DNA from: Streptomyces sp. CB02366
Lineage (GTDB): Bacteria > Actinomycetota > Actinomycetes > Streptomycetales > Streptomycetaceae
Assembly: GCF_001905905.1 (NCBI RefSeq)
Contig: NZ_LIVT01000016.1
Span: 46,889-110,888 of the forward strand
Length of the DNA: 64,000 nt
Direction: 5' to 3'
Both the position numbers and the translations under genes were made by a program. The notes under the pieces were generated by a model. The model saw only the letters and a program-made list of their open reading frames with translations. It was not told where the DNA came from and ran no database searches. Numbering within the stretch: position 1 is the stretch's first letter; every line of letters begins with the position of its first letter. This document shows positions 24,800 to 35,245 of the stretch, piece after piece.

Positions 24800-26569
24800 T
24801 TACGCGCCCAGCAGCCTGCGCACCCGGTCCGCCCCCACCGCGAGCAGCAGCGTGGGCAGGCGCGGGCCCGTGTCGCGGCTGACGAGCAGGCGGTAGAGCA
24901 GGGCGAAGAAGGACCGCTGCGCGGCCTTCAGCTCCGGCGTCGGCTTGGCGTCGGGCTCCAGACCGGCGAGCACCTTCGGCACGCCGTAGACGAGCGTGGT
25001 GAGTCCGTCCAGCGACCAGTGCGTGTCCAGCCCCTCCAGGAGGAGGCGCAGGGAGTCGCGGCCCTGGTCGTCGAGCGAGTCCAGCAGCTCGGTGTCGGGC
25101 TCGTCACGGACGATGGTGCGGGCCTCGGCCGGGACCTGGGTGGTGATCCAGCTCTCGGCACGGTCGAGGCGCGGGCGCGCCTCGTCCAGCGAGGTCAGCG
25201 GGTTGTCCGGGTCCAGTTCGCTGAGGATGCGCAGCGTCTGGTCCTCGGCTCCGGCGGTGATGTCGGCGACCGAGGCGAGCGTCCGGTACGGGAGGGGGCG
25301 CGGGGTGCTGGGCAGCTCCCCGGCCGCCGTGCGGACGGCGCGGGAGTGGGCGGCGGCGTCGGCGGGCAGCACGGTGCCGTCGGCGACCTTCCGGGCCAGC
25401 GAGTCCCATTCGTCGTACAGCCGCTGGATCTCCTGGTCGAAGGCGATCTTGAACGACTGGTTGGGCTTGCGGCGGGCGTAGAGCCAGCGCAGCAGCGGCG
25501 CCTCCATGATCTTCAGCGCGTCGGCCGGGGTGGGAACCCCGCCCTTGCTGGAGGACATCTTGGCCATGCCGGAGATGCCGACGAAGGCGTACATGGGCCC
25601 GATGGGCTGGACGCCGTCGAAGACCTCGCGGACGATCTGGCCGCCGACGACGAAGGAGGAGCCGGGCGAGGAGTGGTCGACGCCGCTGGGTTCGAAGATC
25701 ACGCCTTCGTAGGCCCAGCGCATCGGCCAGTCGACCTTCCAGACCAGCTTGCCGCGGTTGAACTCGTTGAGCCGTACCGTTTCGGCGAAGCCGCACGCCG
25801 AGCAGGTGTAGTTCAGCTCGGTGGTGTCGTCGTCGTAGGAGGTGACGACGGTGAGGTCCTTCTCGCAGTTGCCGCAGTAGGGCTTGTACGGGAAGTAGCC
25901 GGCGCTGTTGCCGCTGCCGTCGTCCTCGTCGGCGGCGCCGGAGCCCTCGGCGGCCTCCAGCTCGGCCTCGTCGACCTTCTTCTGCTGCTGGGGCTTCTTG
26001 CCGCCGCCCTTGCCCTGGGCCGCCGCCGGGTCCTTCTTCGTCCGGTAGCGGTCGAGGACGGCGTCGATGTCGGCGCGGTGCTTCATCGCATGCAGGATCT
26101 GCTCGCGGTAGGCCCCGGCGGTGTACTGCTCCGTCTGGCTGATCCCGTCGTACTCCACGCCCAGCTCGTCCAGGGCCGCCGTCATGGCGGCCTTGAAGTG
26201 CTCGGCCCAGTTCGGGTACGCGGAGCCGGCCGGGGCGGGCACCGAGGTCAGCGGCTTACCGATGTGCTCGGCCCAGGACGGGTCGACGCCGGGGACGCCG
26301 TTGGGGACCTTGCGGAAGCGGTCGTAGTCGTCCCAGGAGATCAGGTGGCGCACGGTGTGCCCGCGGCGGCGGATCTCGTCGGCGACCAGGTGCGGGGTCA
26401 TGACCTCGCGGAGGTTGCCGAGGTGGATCGGGCCCGAGGGCGACAGGCCGGAGGCGACGACGACCGGTTTGCCAGGCGCACGACGCTCCGATTCGGCGAT
26501 GACATCGTCCGCGAAGCGGGAGACCCAGTCGGTCTCGGTGCTGGTCTGACTCTCGGCCACGGTCGGCAC
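24800..26569 (-). CDS. lysS: Class I lysyl-tRNA synthetase
   Basis: A 589-residue archaeal-type (class I) LysRS that charges tRNA-Lys. The HIGH-like signature is PIHLGNLRE near residue 48, and the KMSKS-like loop is AKMSSSKGG. Two cysteine pairs (CGNC and CSAC) form a probable zinc finger between them. Residues about 180-220 are an acidic/Gln/Lys linker not seen in short archaeal forms. The GTG start at 26569 has AGAAGG upstream. It diverges from argS across about 250 bp. Class I enzymes are the minority type in bacteria but occur in Streptomyces beside argS, as I recall. Confidence 0.93.
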   Translation of the reverse strand: MPTVAESQTSTETDWVSRFADDVIAESERRAPGKPVVVASGLSPSGPIHLGNLREVMTPHLVADEIRRRGHTVRHLISWDDYDRFRKVPNGVPGVDPSWAEHIGKPLTSVPAPAGSAYPNWAEHFKAAMTAALDELGVEYDGISQTEQYTAGAYREQILHAMKHRADIDAVLDRYRTKKDPAAAQGKGGGKKPQQQKKVDEAELEAAEGSGAADEDDGSGNSAGYFPYKPYCGNCEKDLTVVTSYDDDTTELNYTCSACGFAETVRLNEFNRGKLVWKVDWPMRWAYEGVIFEPSGVDHSSPGSSFVVGGQIVREVFDGVQPIGPMYAFVGISGMAKMSSSKGGVPTPADALKIMEAPLLRWLYARRKPNQSFKIAFDQEIQRLYDEWDSLARKVADGTVLPADAAAHSRAVRTAAGELPSTPRPLPYRTLASVADITAGAEDQTLRILSELDPDNPLTSLDEARPRLDRAESWITTQVPAEARTIVRDEPDTELLDSLDDQGRDSLRLLLEGLDTHWSLDGLTTLVYGVPKVLAGLEPDAKPTPELKAAQRSFFALLYRLLVSRDTGPRLPTLLLAVGADRVRRLLGA

Positions 26570-26704
26570 GTCCTTCTCTCGTCTGTCGTTTCCCGATGGG
26601 TACGGGCCATTCTCCCAGCTACCGCCCGCAGCGCGAAAACGGCTTTACGGCGGGCGGGGACCGCGGGGGCGACGCCTCGGAGCGGGTGGGCGCGCCGCCT
26701 CGTG

Positions 26705-26732
26705 CCGGACGGGGGCGACGCCCCCTGTCCGG
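26705..26732. promoter_or_regulatory. Stable hairpin in the lysS-argS divergent region
   Basis: CCGGAC/GTCCGG with an inner GGGGCG/CGCCCC forms a strong stem-loop about 90 bp before the argS start. A candidate -10 hexamer for argS (GATACT, 26771-26776) lies downstream of it. The hairpin could insulate the two promoters or act in a leader; no T-box is recognised. Confidence 0.35.
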
Positions 26733-26818
26733 GTGCGAGCGCCGACCGTAAAAGGCTTTGCGCCCCGTGGGATACTGGGCAGATCCCTTGTACCCCTACG
26801 GAAACGGCAGCCCGTCCC

Positions 26819-28612
26819 ATGCCTGAGCACGGCTCGGTCCCTTCCCTCGCTTCCTCGCTCCAGCAGCAGCTGGCGGACGCCCTGACGGCAGCACTGCCCG
26901 ATGCCGGCGCCGCTGACCCGCTGCTGCGCCGAAGCGACCGGGCCGACTTCCAGGCCAACGGCATCCTGGCGCTCGCCAAGAAGCTCAAGGGCAACCCCCG
27001 GGAGCTGGCCTCCCGGGTGACGGCCGCGCTCCCGGCGGGCGAGCTGATCAAGGACATCGAGGTCTCCGGCCCCGGTTTCCTCAACATCACGCTCTCCGAC
27101 CGGGCGATCGTCGAGACGCTGGCCGCGCGGGCCGCCGACGCCGCCGGCCGCCTCGGCGTTCCGGTGGACCCCGAGGCCGGGACCACGGTCGTCGACTACG
27201 CCCAGCCGAACGTGGCCAAGGAGATGCACGTCGGCCACCTGCGGTCGGCGGTCATCGGCGACGCGATGGTCAAGATCCTGGAGTTCACCGGCGAGAACGT
27301 GGTCCGGCGGCACCACATCGGCGACTGGGGCACCCAGTTCGGCATGCTCATCCAGTACCTGATCGAGCACCCGGGCGCGCTGGAGCACGAGGCGGGCGCG
27401 GCGGACGGCGCGAGCGAGGGCGAAGCGGCGATGTCGACGCTGAACCGGGTCTACAAGGAGTCGCGGGCCCTGTTCGACGCGGACGAGGAGTTCAAGGCCC
27501 GGTCCCGCGACCGGGTGGTGGCGCTCCAGGCCGGGGATCCCGAGACGCTGGAGCTGTGGCAGGGCTTCGTCGACGAGTCGAAGATCTACTTCCACTCGGT
27601 GTTCGACAAGCTCGACATGGAGATCAGCGACCCGGACATCGTCGGCGAGTCCGGCTACAACGACATGCTGGAGGAGACCTGCCGCATCCTGGAGGAGACG
27701 GGCGTCGCCGTCCGCTCCGAGGGGGCGCTGTGCGTGTTCTTCGACGACGTGAAGGGCCCGGACGGCAACCGGGTCCCGCTCATCGTGAAGAAGACGAACG
27801 GCGGCTACGGCTACGCGGCCACCGACCTCTCCGCGATCCGGAACCGGGTGCAGGACCTCAAGGCCGACACCCTGCTGTACGTGGTGGACGCCCGGCAGTC
27901 GCTGCACTTCAAGATGGTCTTCGAGACGGCCCGGCGGGCCGGCTGGCTGAACGAGGACGTCAAGGCCGTGCAGCTGGCCTTCGGCACGGTCCTCGGCAAG
28001 GACGGCAAGCCGTTCAAGACCCGTGAGGGCGAGACGGTGCGGCTGGAGGACCTCCTCGACGAGGCGGTCGAGCGGGCCACGGCGGTCGTGCGGGAGAAGG
28101 CCGGGAAGGTGGGCCTGTCCGAGGAGGAGATCGTCGAGAACGGCCGGTACGTCGGCATCGGGGCCGTGAAGTACGCGGACCTGTCGACCTCCGCCGTCCG
28201 GGACTACAAGTTCGACCTGGACCAGATGGTGGCGCTGAACGGCGACACGTCGGTGTACCTCCAGTACGCGTACGCGCGTATCCGGTCGATCCTGCGCAGG
28301 GCCGGGGACGCTGTCCCGGCCGCCCACCCGGAGCTGGAGCTGGCCCCGGCGGAGCGGGCGCTGGGCCTGCACCTGGACCAGTTCGGCGAGGTGCTGGGCG
28401 AGGTCGCGGCGGGGTACGAGCCGCACAAGCTGGCCGCGTACCTGTACCAGCTGGCCTCGCACCTGACCACGTTCTACGACCAGTGCCAGGTGCTCAGCCC
28501 GGACAACGCCCCGGAGGTCGTCGAGAACCGGCTCTTCCTGGTCGAGCTGACCGCCCGGACCCTGCACCGGGGGATGGCGCTGCTGGGCATCCGGACGCCC
28601 GAGCGGCTCTGA
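26819..28612 (+). CDS. argS: Arginyl-tRNA synthetase
   Basis: A 597-residue class I synthetase that charges tRNA-Arg. It has the N-terminal Arg-specific domain (about 1-110), the HIGH motif MHVGHLRS followed by HHIGDWGTQFG, and the KMSKS-equivalent LGKDGKPFKTREG. The C-terminal anticodon-binding helical domain has YAYARIRSILRR and ends in the family sequence LGIRTPERL. ATG 26819 is the first start giving the family's length; the frame is open for kilobases upstream only because of GC bias. It is essential and divergent from lysS. Confidence 0.96.
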   Translation: MPEHGSVPSLASSLQQQLADALTAALPDAGAADPLLRRSDRADFQANGILALAKKLKGNPRELASRVTAALPAGELIKDIEVSGPGFLNITLSDRAIVETLAARAADAAGRLGVPVDPEAGTTVVDYAQPNVAKEMHVGHLRSAVIGDAMVKILEFTGENVVRRHHIGDWGTQFGMLIQYLIEHPGALEHEAGAADGASEGEAAMSTLNRVYKESRALFDADEEFKARSRDRVVALQAGDPETLELWQGFVDESKIYFHSVFDKLDMEISDPDIVGESGYNDMLEETCRILEETGVAVRSEGALCVFFDDVKGPDGNRVPLIVKKTNGGYGYAATDLSAIRNRVQDLKADTLLYVVDARQSLHFKMVFETARRAGWLNEDVKAVQLAFGTVLGKDGKPFKTREGETVRLEDLLDEAVERATAVVREKAGKVGLSEEEIVENGRYVGIGAVKYADLSTSAVRDYKFDLDQMVALNGDTSVYLQYAYARIRSILRRAGDAVPAAHPELELAPAERALGLHLDQFGEVLGEVAAGYEPHKLAAYLYQLASHLTTFYDQCQVLSPDNAPEVVENRLFLVELTARTLHRGMALLGIRTPERL

Positions 28613-28634
28613 CCCCGCCCCCGCTGTCCGTACC

Positions 28635-28670
28635 TCGGCCCCGGCTGCCTGAGAAAGGCGCCGGGGCCGA
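28635..28670. terminator. Terminator after argS
   Basis: TCGGCCCCGG pairs with CCGGGGCCGA, and the inner GCCT/AGGC pair extends the stem. It lies between argS and the convergent hypothetical gene. Confidence 0.85.
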
Positions 28671-28685
28671 CCGCGTGCGGAGGGG

Positions 28686-29126
28686 TCACTGCGGGCGGCC
28701 GAGCGCCCATCCCGACACGTCGGCGAGGCGTCCGCGCCACAGCGGCAGGGAGACGGGGGCCATGGCCCCGGGGACCAGCGTGACGTCCCGCAGGTGGATC
28801 CAGCGCGGCAGCCGGCTCGCCCCCGCCGCCTCCTCCTCGGCGCGCAGCTCCCGTACGCCCTGGTCGACGGTCTCCGGGAACTCGGCGAGCAGGTTGGCCC
28901 CCTCCCCCTCGACCTGGCGCAGGCTCCTGGCCCACTCGGCCTTCCACTGCTCGTGCCCGATGACGTCCCCGTGCAGCAGGCCGCCGGGGTGGGTGAGGGT
29001 GAGGGGCAGGCTGGAGCGGGGGTCCTCGTCGAGGAGCTGGATGAGGAGCTGGAGCTGAAGGTCGGGCAGGGGTTCGGTGATCACCGCGGCGGACGGTGCC
29101 GGAGAGGTCTCGGCGGTGGTGCTCAT
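28686..29126 (-). CDS. Conserved hypothetical protein (possibly GvpU-like)
   Basis: A 146-residue soluble protein beginning MSTTAETSPAPSAAV. It has an alpha/beta core: LQLQLLIQLLDED, then the strand-turn LPLTLTHPGGLLHGDVIGHEQW, and a C-terminal strand IHLRDVTLVPGAMAPVSLPLWRG. The strand pattern recalls gas-vesicle accessory protein GvpU-type and Hfq/PilZ-sized beta modules, but similarity is weak and no other gas vesicle gene is visible. It is followed on the same strand by nothing obvious, and the PLD gene lies about 160 bp upstream. Treat the function as unknown. Confidence 0.7.
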   Translation of the reverse strand: MSTTAETSPAPSAAVITEPLPDLQLQLLIQLLDEDPRSSLPLTLTHPGGLLHGDVIGHEQWKAEWARSLRQVEGEGANLLAEFPETVDQGVRELRAEEEAAGASRLPRWIHLRDVTLVPGAMAPVSLPLWRGRLADVSGWALGRPQ

Positions 29127-29249
29127 GGGCCCTTCCCTTCACATGGCGGACGAGGGGTCGCCCTTCCCGCCTTCCCGCCGAACGCGGGACCACGCCCCCC
29201 CGCCCCGCCGGGGGCTGCGGGCGGAGGCCGGGTGTACGGCGCCGCCCGC

Positions 29250-29284
29250 CCCCCGCGGGCGTCGGCCGCACAGCCCCGCGGGGG
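29250..29284 (-). terminator. Terminator after the PLD-family gene
   Basis: CCCCCGCGGG and CCCGCGGGGG are complementary arms with a 15-base loop, ending directly at the stop codon of the minus-strand PLD gene. Confidence 0.7.
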
Positions 29285-30505
29285 TCAGAGGAAGCGGCGG
29301 ATGGGCACGACGGCCGCTTCCCGGGCCCGCTGGAGGAGGTCGCGCCGCTTCCACCGGCGGTGTTCGATCAGCACGCTCTTCTCCCGGTCGTCGTCGAAGT
29401 GGCCGTCGAGGGTGGCGGTGAAGTCGCGGTCGAGGACGGCGAGCATGACCTCCTCGTCGTGGTCGAGGGAGCGCCGGTTGAAGTTGGTGGAGCCGATGAG
29501 GGAGGCGACCCGGTCCACGGTGATGGACTTCGTGTGCATCATCGTCGGCTGGTACTGGTAGATCTTCACGCCGCAGGCGGTCAGCTCCTCGTAGTACCGC
29601 TGCCCGGCGAGCTGGCAGACCCGCTTGTCGGTGTGCGGGCCGGGCAGCAGGATCTCGACCTCCACCCCGCGCCGGGCGGCGGCGCAGAGGAGCCCGGTGA
29701 AGTAGGCGTCGGGCGCGAAGTAGGCGGTGGTGAGGCGGACGCGCTCCTCGGCGGACTCCAGGACGACCCGGATCAGGGTCTGCATGTCCTGCCAGCCGAA
29801 GGAGGCGGAGCCGCGCACGACCTGGACGACCGCGTCCCCGTGGTGCTCCTCGGTGATGAACCGGTCGCGCTCGTCGAACAGCTCGTCGTGGCACTCGGCC
29901 CAGTTCTGGGCGAACGCGGCGGCCAGCCCGTCGACGGCGGGCCCGGTGACCTGGACGTGGGTGTCGCGCCACTCGTGCTCGTTGCGGGCGTCGCCGCACC
30001 ACTCCTCGGCTATGCCGACGCCGCCGGTGAACGCGGTGCGCTCGTCGACGACGAGGACCTTGCGGTGGCAGCGGTGGTTCTGCTTGAGCGGCGAGAGGTG
30101 TAGGGGCTTGCGGAACCAGGTGACGGTGACCCCGGCCCGGTCCATCAGGTCGAGCTGGTCCTTCTCGATGAGCCGCGATCCGAACCCGTCGAGCATCAGC
30201 CGCACCCGGACCCCGGCGCGGGCGCGGTCGGCCAGCGCCTCGGCGAACTTGAGAGCGATGTCACCCCGCCAGTAGACGAAGGTCATGAGGTCCACGGTGT
30301 GCTCGGCGCCCCGGATCGCCTCCAGCATCGCGCCGAAGATCTGGTCGCCGTTACGGAGCGGGACGAGGGCGTTCCCCTCGGTGGCGGCTATGCCGATCAG
30401 CCGTTCCAGCCTGCGTCTGAGCCGGAGGCTCCGCCGCTCGCAGGTGCGATCGTCCAGGGCCGGTCGTTCGGCGACTTCGGGAGTATCAGCAGCAGTGGCG
30501 GACAT
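29285..30505 (-). CDS. Phospholipase D-like / cardiolipin synthase-like protein
   Basis: A 406-residue protein with two HKD catalytic motifs: HRKVLVVDERTAFTGG and HTKSITVDRVASLIGSTNFN. The spacing of about 170 residues is that of bacterial ClsB/YwiE-type cardiolipin synthases, which join phosphatidyl donors. There is no N-terminal transmembrane pair, so it is probably peripheral. ATG 30505 (MSATAADTPE) is chosen; the open frame upstream reads low-complexity sequence. A role in membrane lipids is likely, but other phosphodiester substrates cannot be excluded. Confidence 0.88.
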   Translation of the reverse strand: MSATAADTPEVAERPALDDRTCERRSLRLRRRLERLIGIAATEGNALVPLRNGDQIFGAMLEAIRGAEHTVDLMTFVYWRGDIALKFAEALADRARAGVRVRLMLDGFGSRLIEKDQLDLMDRAGVTVTWFRKPLHLSPLKQNHRCHRKVLVVDERTAFTGGVGIAEEWCGDARNEHEWRDTHVQVTGPAVDGLAAAFAQNWAECHDELFDERDRFITEEHHGDAVVQVVRGSASFGWQDMQTLIRVVLESAEERVRLTTAYFAPDAYFTGLLCAAARRGVEVEILLPGPHTDKRVCQLAGQRYYEELTACGVKIYQYQPTMMHTKSITVDRVASLIGSTNFNRRSLDHDEEVMLAVLDRDFTATLDGHFDDDREKSVLIEHRRWKRRDLLQRAREAAVVPIRRFL

Positions 30506-30697
30506 GGTTTCACCTGGTGGGTACGGGGATGGGGCGGCCGTACACCGTCGTCGCTCGGCGGGGCACGGCTGCCGGGGCCTCGCAGACTGTACTCCCGAGT
30601 CCCGTCCGTGTGTACGACTGCTGTCGGACAGCGGCGGACGGGCCCGAGGGCTTCGGACCCCGGACCCCACCCCCCAGCATGCCCCCGGAAGGCGGGG

Positions 30698-32206
<1,509 letters not shown>

Positions 32207-32464
32207 GACGGCGTTCCCCTTCCTCGTGCGTCCCGGAACGGCGTTCCAGGGACGCGGAATCCCCGCAGGTCACCGTACGCGTAGACGTTCCAGCATCCCC
32301 AATGGTTCGGCGGGCGTTGCGGCCGGAATCCGCCGTCCCACAAGCTCGGACCAGACCACGGCAGCACCGCTGCGGACCGGCCGCCCGAGGGGCCCGGCGC
32401 ACCGTCCTGCCGGCTCAACTCAACTCATTCGTCGAGCACATCGAGTACGGGGAGAACCACCGCC

Positions 32465-33247
32465 ATGCGCACCAACCGCTTCCGCACCACCGCCCTCGCC
32501 GCCACCGCCCTCGTGGCCGCCCTCTCCCTCACCGCTTGCGGCGGCGAGGACGAGGCGATGGGGACCAAGCCGGCCGGCTCCGCGGCCGAGACGGCCGCCC
32601 CCGCGGCGACGAGCACCGACGACGGGACGAGCACCGACGCCACGAAGCAGCCGGAGTCGCCGGAGGCCGGGAAGCCCGAGACGCAGACCGTCCCCGCCGG
32701 GGGCAAGCACGCGGGCGGCAACGGGAACGGCACCGGCACCGGCACCGGCACCGGCACCGGCACCGGCACCGGCACCGGCACCAACCAGAGCAAGAAGCCG
32801 GAGGCCGCGCCGAACGCGGGGTCCTCGACGGCGATCCCCACCTGCACGCCCAAGAACTCCCGGGTCAAGGTCTCCTCGGTGAGCCGCCCCATCAACCACC
32901 TGCTGCTCACGGTGACCAACACCGGCTCCACCAACTGCGCCGCGTACTACGCCCCGTTCCTCCGCTTCGACGACGCGCAGGCCGTGTACCCGATCCTGGA
33001 GGACAGCAAGCCGCAGGCGGTCGTCACGCTCTCCCCGGGCGAGGAGGCGTACGCGGGCATCGCCCTCCTGGGCGAGCCGGGCGAGGACGCGCCGGTCAAG
33101 AGCGCCAACCTCGGCGTGATCACGGTCGACAGGAACAACCAGCCCAAGGGCGAGTTCACGGTGAAGCTCCCGGCGGGCACCGTCACGGACAGCCGGGGCT
33201 TCGTCACCTACTGGCAGTCGGACATCGAGAACGCACTGATGTTCTAG
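32465..33247 (+). CDS. DUF4232 domain lipoprotein
   Basis: A 260-residue exported protein with signal peptide 1-24 and lipobox LTAC (Cys25). A Thr/Ala/Glu-rich linker contains a (Gly-Thr)9 run, followed by a C-terminal DUF4232 beta-sandwich (about 118-260). The domain has two cysteines, PTCTPKNSRV and STNCAAYY, spaced like the family's disulfide. ATG 32465 (MRTNRFRTTA) is preceded by GGGGAGAACC. It diverges from the transmembrane HTH gene over about 260 bp, which holds both promoters. Function unknown, surface-located. Confidence 0.88.
   Translation: MRTNRFRTTALAATALVAALSLTACGGEDEAMGTKPAGSAAETAAPAATSTDDGTSTDATKQPESPEAGKPETQTVPAGGKHAGGNGNGTGTGTGTGTGTGTGTGTNQSKKPEAAPNAGSSTAIPTCTPKNSRVKVSSVSRPINHLLLTVTNTGSTNCAAYYAPFLRFDDAQAVYPILEDSKPQAVVTLSPGEEAYAGIALLGEPGEDAPVKSANLGVITVDRNNQPKGEFTVKLPAGTVTDSRGFVTYWQSDIENALMF
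32729..32782. repeat. Hexanucleotide microsatellite (GGCACC)9 inside the lipoprotein gene
   Basis: Nine perfect tandem GGCACC units encoding alternating Gly-Thr between the lipid anchor and the DUF4232 domain. Unit gain or loss would change linker length without a frameshift. Confidence 0.92.
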
Positions 33248-33297
33248 ATATCCCACGCGAACGCACCGCCTCGGGCCAGCGCCTGACCTGCCGTAAC

Positions 33298-33338
33298 CCT
33301 GCGCGACCCGTACAGATTTCTTGTACGGGTCGCGCAGG
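33298..33338 (+). terminator. Terminator of the DUF4232 gene
   Basis: Perfect 17-base arms (33298-33314 and 33322-33338, reading CCTGCGCGACCCGTACA) flank a T-rich 7-base loop. It lies 50 bp after the lipoprotein stop and 36 bp before the next start codon, so the next gene needs a promoter inside or right behind the hairpin. Confidence 0.85.
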
Positions 33339-33373
33339 CGTGAAGTGGTTTCCGGGGTGGGAGGGGGAACCCT

Positions 33374-34438
33374 ATGCACCCCAGAAAACGACTGCGCAAG
33401 AACGCCTCGTCCATGAAGCTCGTGGGCAAGCTCGTGGCCCGGTTCCGCCTCGAAGCCGGCATGACGCAGGCCGAACTCGCCCAGGCCGCAGGCGTACAGG
33501 AGGACACGATCGCCTCCATCGAGCAGGGCAGGCGCTCGCTCGTCCCCGACCTGGCGGACACGATGGACGATCTGCTGGGCACCAAGGGCGCCCTGTCGAC
33601 GGCGGTCGACAACATGCCGGAAGTCGACCTGATTCCGCTGTGGGCCGAGGACTACATCGACATGGAACAGGACGCGTCGACGCTGTCCTGGTATGACAAC
33701 CAGGTCATCCCCGGCCTGCTCCAGACGAAGGCGTACGCGGAGGCGATGTTCCACAACAGGATTCCGGTCTACAGCCCGGAAGAGATCGAGACGCAGACGG
33801 CGACGCGGCTCCAGCGTCAGCAGATCCTGCACCGGAAGAAACCGCCGACCACGAGCATCGTGATGTGGGAGCCGGTGTTGATGATGAGGCTGACCTCGGA
33901 GGAGGAGCACCGGGAACAGCTCCGCCACCTGTACGAGCTGGCCCAACTGCGGGGTGTCTGCCTCCAGGTGCTGCCGCTGAGCAGCACGGCTCACGCGGGC
34001 CTCGATGGCTCCTTCACCCTCTTGGAGACCCCGGACCACCAGCACGTCGCCTACACCGAGACCCAGCGCGGCAGCCAACTGATCACCGACCGGAACGAGG
34101 TCAGCATCCTCGCCCAGAGATATGCGATGCTGCGAGCCCAGGCGCTCACCCCAGAAGAGACCCTGCGCCTGCTGGCCCGTTTACTGGGAGAGAACATGAG
34201 CACCGCACTGAACTGGTTCAAGTCGAGCTACAGCGGCAGCGATGGCGGCCAATGCCTGGAAGTCGCGTACGACTGGCGGAAGTCGAGCCACAGCGGCGAC
34301 GAGGGCGGGCAGTGCGTCGAGATCGCCGCCCACCCGGCCGCCGTCCACATCCGCGACTCCAAGGACGTCGAGGGCCCGACCTTCGCCGTCGCGCCCTCGG
34401 CCTGGACGGCGTTCGCCGCCTACGCGGCCACCGCCTGA
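33374..34438 (+). CDS. Single-chain HTH-DUF5753-DUF397 regulator (WhiJ/BldB-type pair fused)
   Basis: A 354-residue protein. An XRE HTH is at 16-70 (MTQAELAQAAGVQEDTIASIEQG), and DUF5753 at about 85-262 carries WYDNQVIPGLLQTKAYA. A DUF397 region at 275-354 has two half-repeats, WFKSSYSGSDGGQC and WRKSSHSGDEGGQC. These parts are normally two adjacent genes, the HTH protein and its small DUF397 partner; here no stop codon separates them. Codon 270 is TTA (34181-34183), the bldA-dependent leucine codon. In-frame ATG 34196 (codon 275) follows GGGAG and could start an 80-residue free DUF397 protein. Confidence 0.9.
   Translation: MHPRKRLRKNASSMKLVGKLVARFRLEAGMTQAELAQAAGVQEDTIASIEQGRRSLVPDLADTMDDLLGTKGALSTAVDNMPEVDLIPLWAEDYIDMEQDASTLSWYDNQVIPGLLQTKAYAEAMFHNRIPVYSPEEIETQTATRLQRQQILHRKKPPTTSIVMWEPVLMMRLTSEEEHREQLRHLYELAQLRGVCLQVLPLSSTAHAGLDGSFTLLETPDHQHVAYTETQRGSQLITDRNEVSILAQRYAMLRAQALTPEETLRLLARLLGENMSTALNWFKSSYSGSDGGQCLEVAYDWRKSSHSGDEGGQCVEIAAHPAAVHIRDSKDVEGPTFAVAPSAWTAFAAYAATA
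34181..34198 (+). promoter_or_regulatory. TTA codon plus internal ribosome-binding site and start
   Basis: TTA (34181-34183) is followed by CTGGGAGAGAAC and then ATG (34196-34198). GGGAG is well placed for initiation at this ATG, which is exactly where a separate DUF397 protein would begin (MSTALNWFKSSYSG). Confidence 0.6.
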
Positions 34439-34451
34439 CCCCTCACCGTCG

Positions 34452-35021
34452 TCACCCCGCCCGGACCGTCTCGTAACGGAGCAGCACGACCCCGTTCCCG
34501 AAGGTCCGGGTCTCGACCAGCCGGAGCCTCTGCCGGTCCTCCGTGTCCGGGAAGAAGCGGCGGCCCCGGCCGAGGATGAGCGGGTGGACGTAGATCCGGT
34601 ACTCGTCGATCAGGTCGTGCCGCCGGAACGACTCCAGCAGGCCCGCGCCGCCGACCACCAGATCCCCCGAGGCGGCGTCCCGCAGGCCGCGCACCTGCTC
34701 GGGATCGACCTCGTGCAGCAGGGTCGCGTTCGGCCCCACACCGTCCAGCGTGCGCGAGAACACGAACTTCGGCATCTCCCGCCAGATCCCCGCGAACTCG
34801 GCCATCGGCCCCTCGTTCTCCGGGTCCTCATCGGCGGTCGGCCAGAACTCCTCCATCAGCTCATAGGTGACGCGCCCCTCGACGAAGGCGCCCATCGTGC
34901 GGAGGTGGTCGTTGAAGTGCTGGTGCAGCTCCTCGTCCACGGTGTGCCAGTCGATGTCCTGGTCGGGCCCCTCGAAGAATCCGTCGAGGGAGAGCGAGAT
35001 GGACGTGACGATCCTGTTCAC
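34452..35021 (-). CDS. Dihydrofolate reductase family protein (RibD C-terminal type)
   Basis: A 189-residue protein with the DHFR/RibD_C fold. It starts VNRIVTSISLSLDGFFEGP, where SLDGF is the family's N-terminal hallmark, and has the NADPH-binding loop GDLVVGGAGLLESF. The C-terminal part includes IDEYRIYVHPLILGRGRRFF. The GTG start at 35021 is preceded by AGGAGC. Stand-alone members are NADPH-dependent reductases of unknown substrate. It is convergent with the fused HTH gene, with only 13 bp between the stops. Confidence 0.9.
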   Translation of the reverse strand: MNRIVTSISLSLDGFFEGPDQDIDWHTVDEELHQHFNDHLRTMGAFVEGRVTYELMEEFWPTADEDPENEGPMAEFAGIWREMPKFVFSRTLDGVGPNATLLHEVDPEQVRGLRDAASGDLVVGGAGLLESFRRHDLIDEYRIYVHPLILGRGRRFFPDTEDRQRLRLVETRTFGNGVVLLRYETVRAG

Positions 35022-35245
35022 AGCGGCTCCTGCCGGATCGGCCGGCCGCCGGGGGCGGACCGGGCGGCGCGCAACGGCTTTCGACCCTATGCCCGAGCAC
35101 CGACAGGCAGGCCGAGCCGCGCCCGTCCGGCGTCCCCGGCCGCCTCCGTGGCGTACGGAAGACCCATCGGACCAGGGGGGACGCAGATCGGGCCCGTCGT
35201 TTAACGCCTCGACACCGGACGCGGTGATCGGGCACGCTTCGCGCG

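Noticed and set aside
22994..26818. An open frame of more than 1,200 codons upstream of argS on the plus strand
   Set aside because: It has no stop only because of extreme GC bias. It runs antisense through lysS and out of frame through the DUF2637 gene. Only the argS part is real.
28686..29126. Gas vesicle cluster based on the GvpU-like protein
   Set aside because: No gvpA, gvpF/L, gvpK or other gas vesicle gene is within the window, and the similarity is weak.
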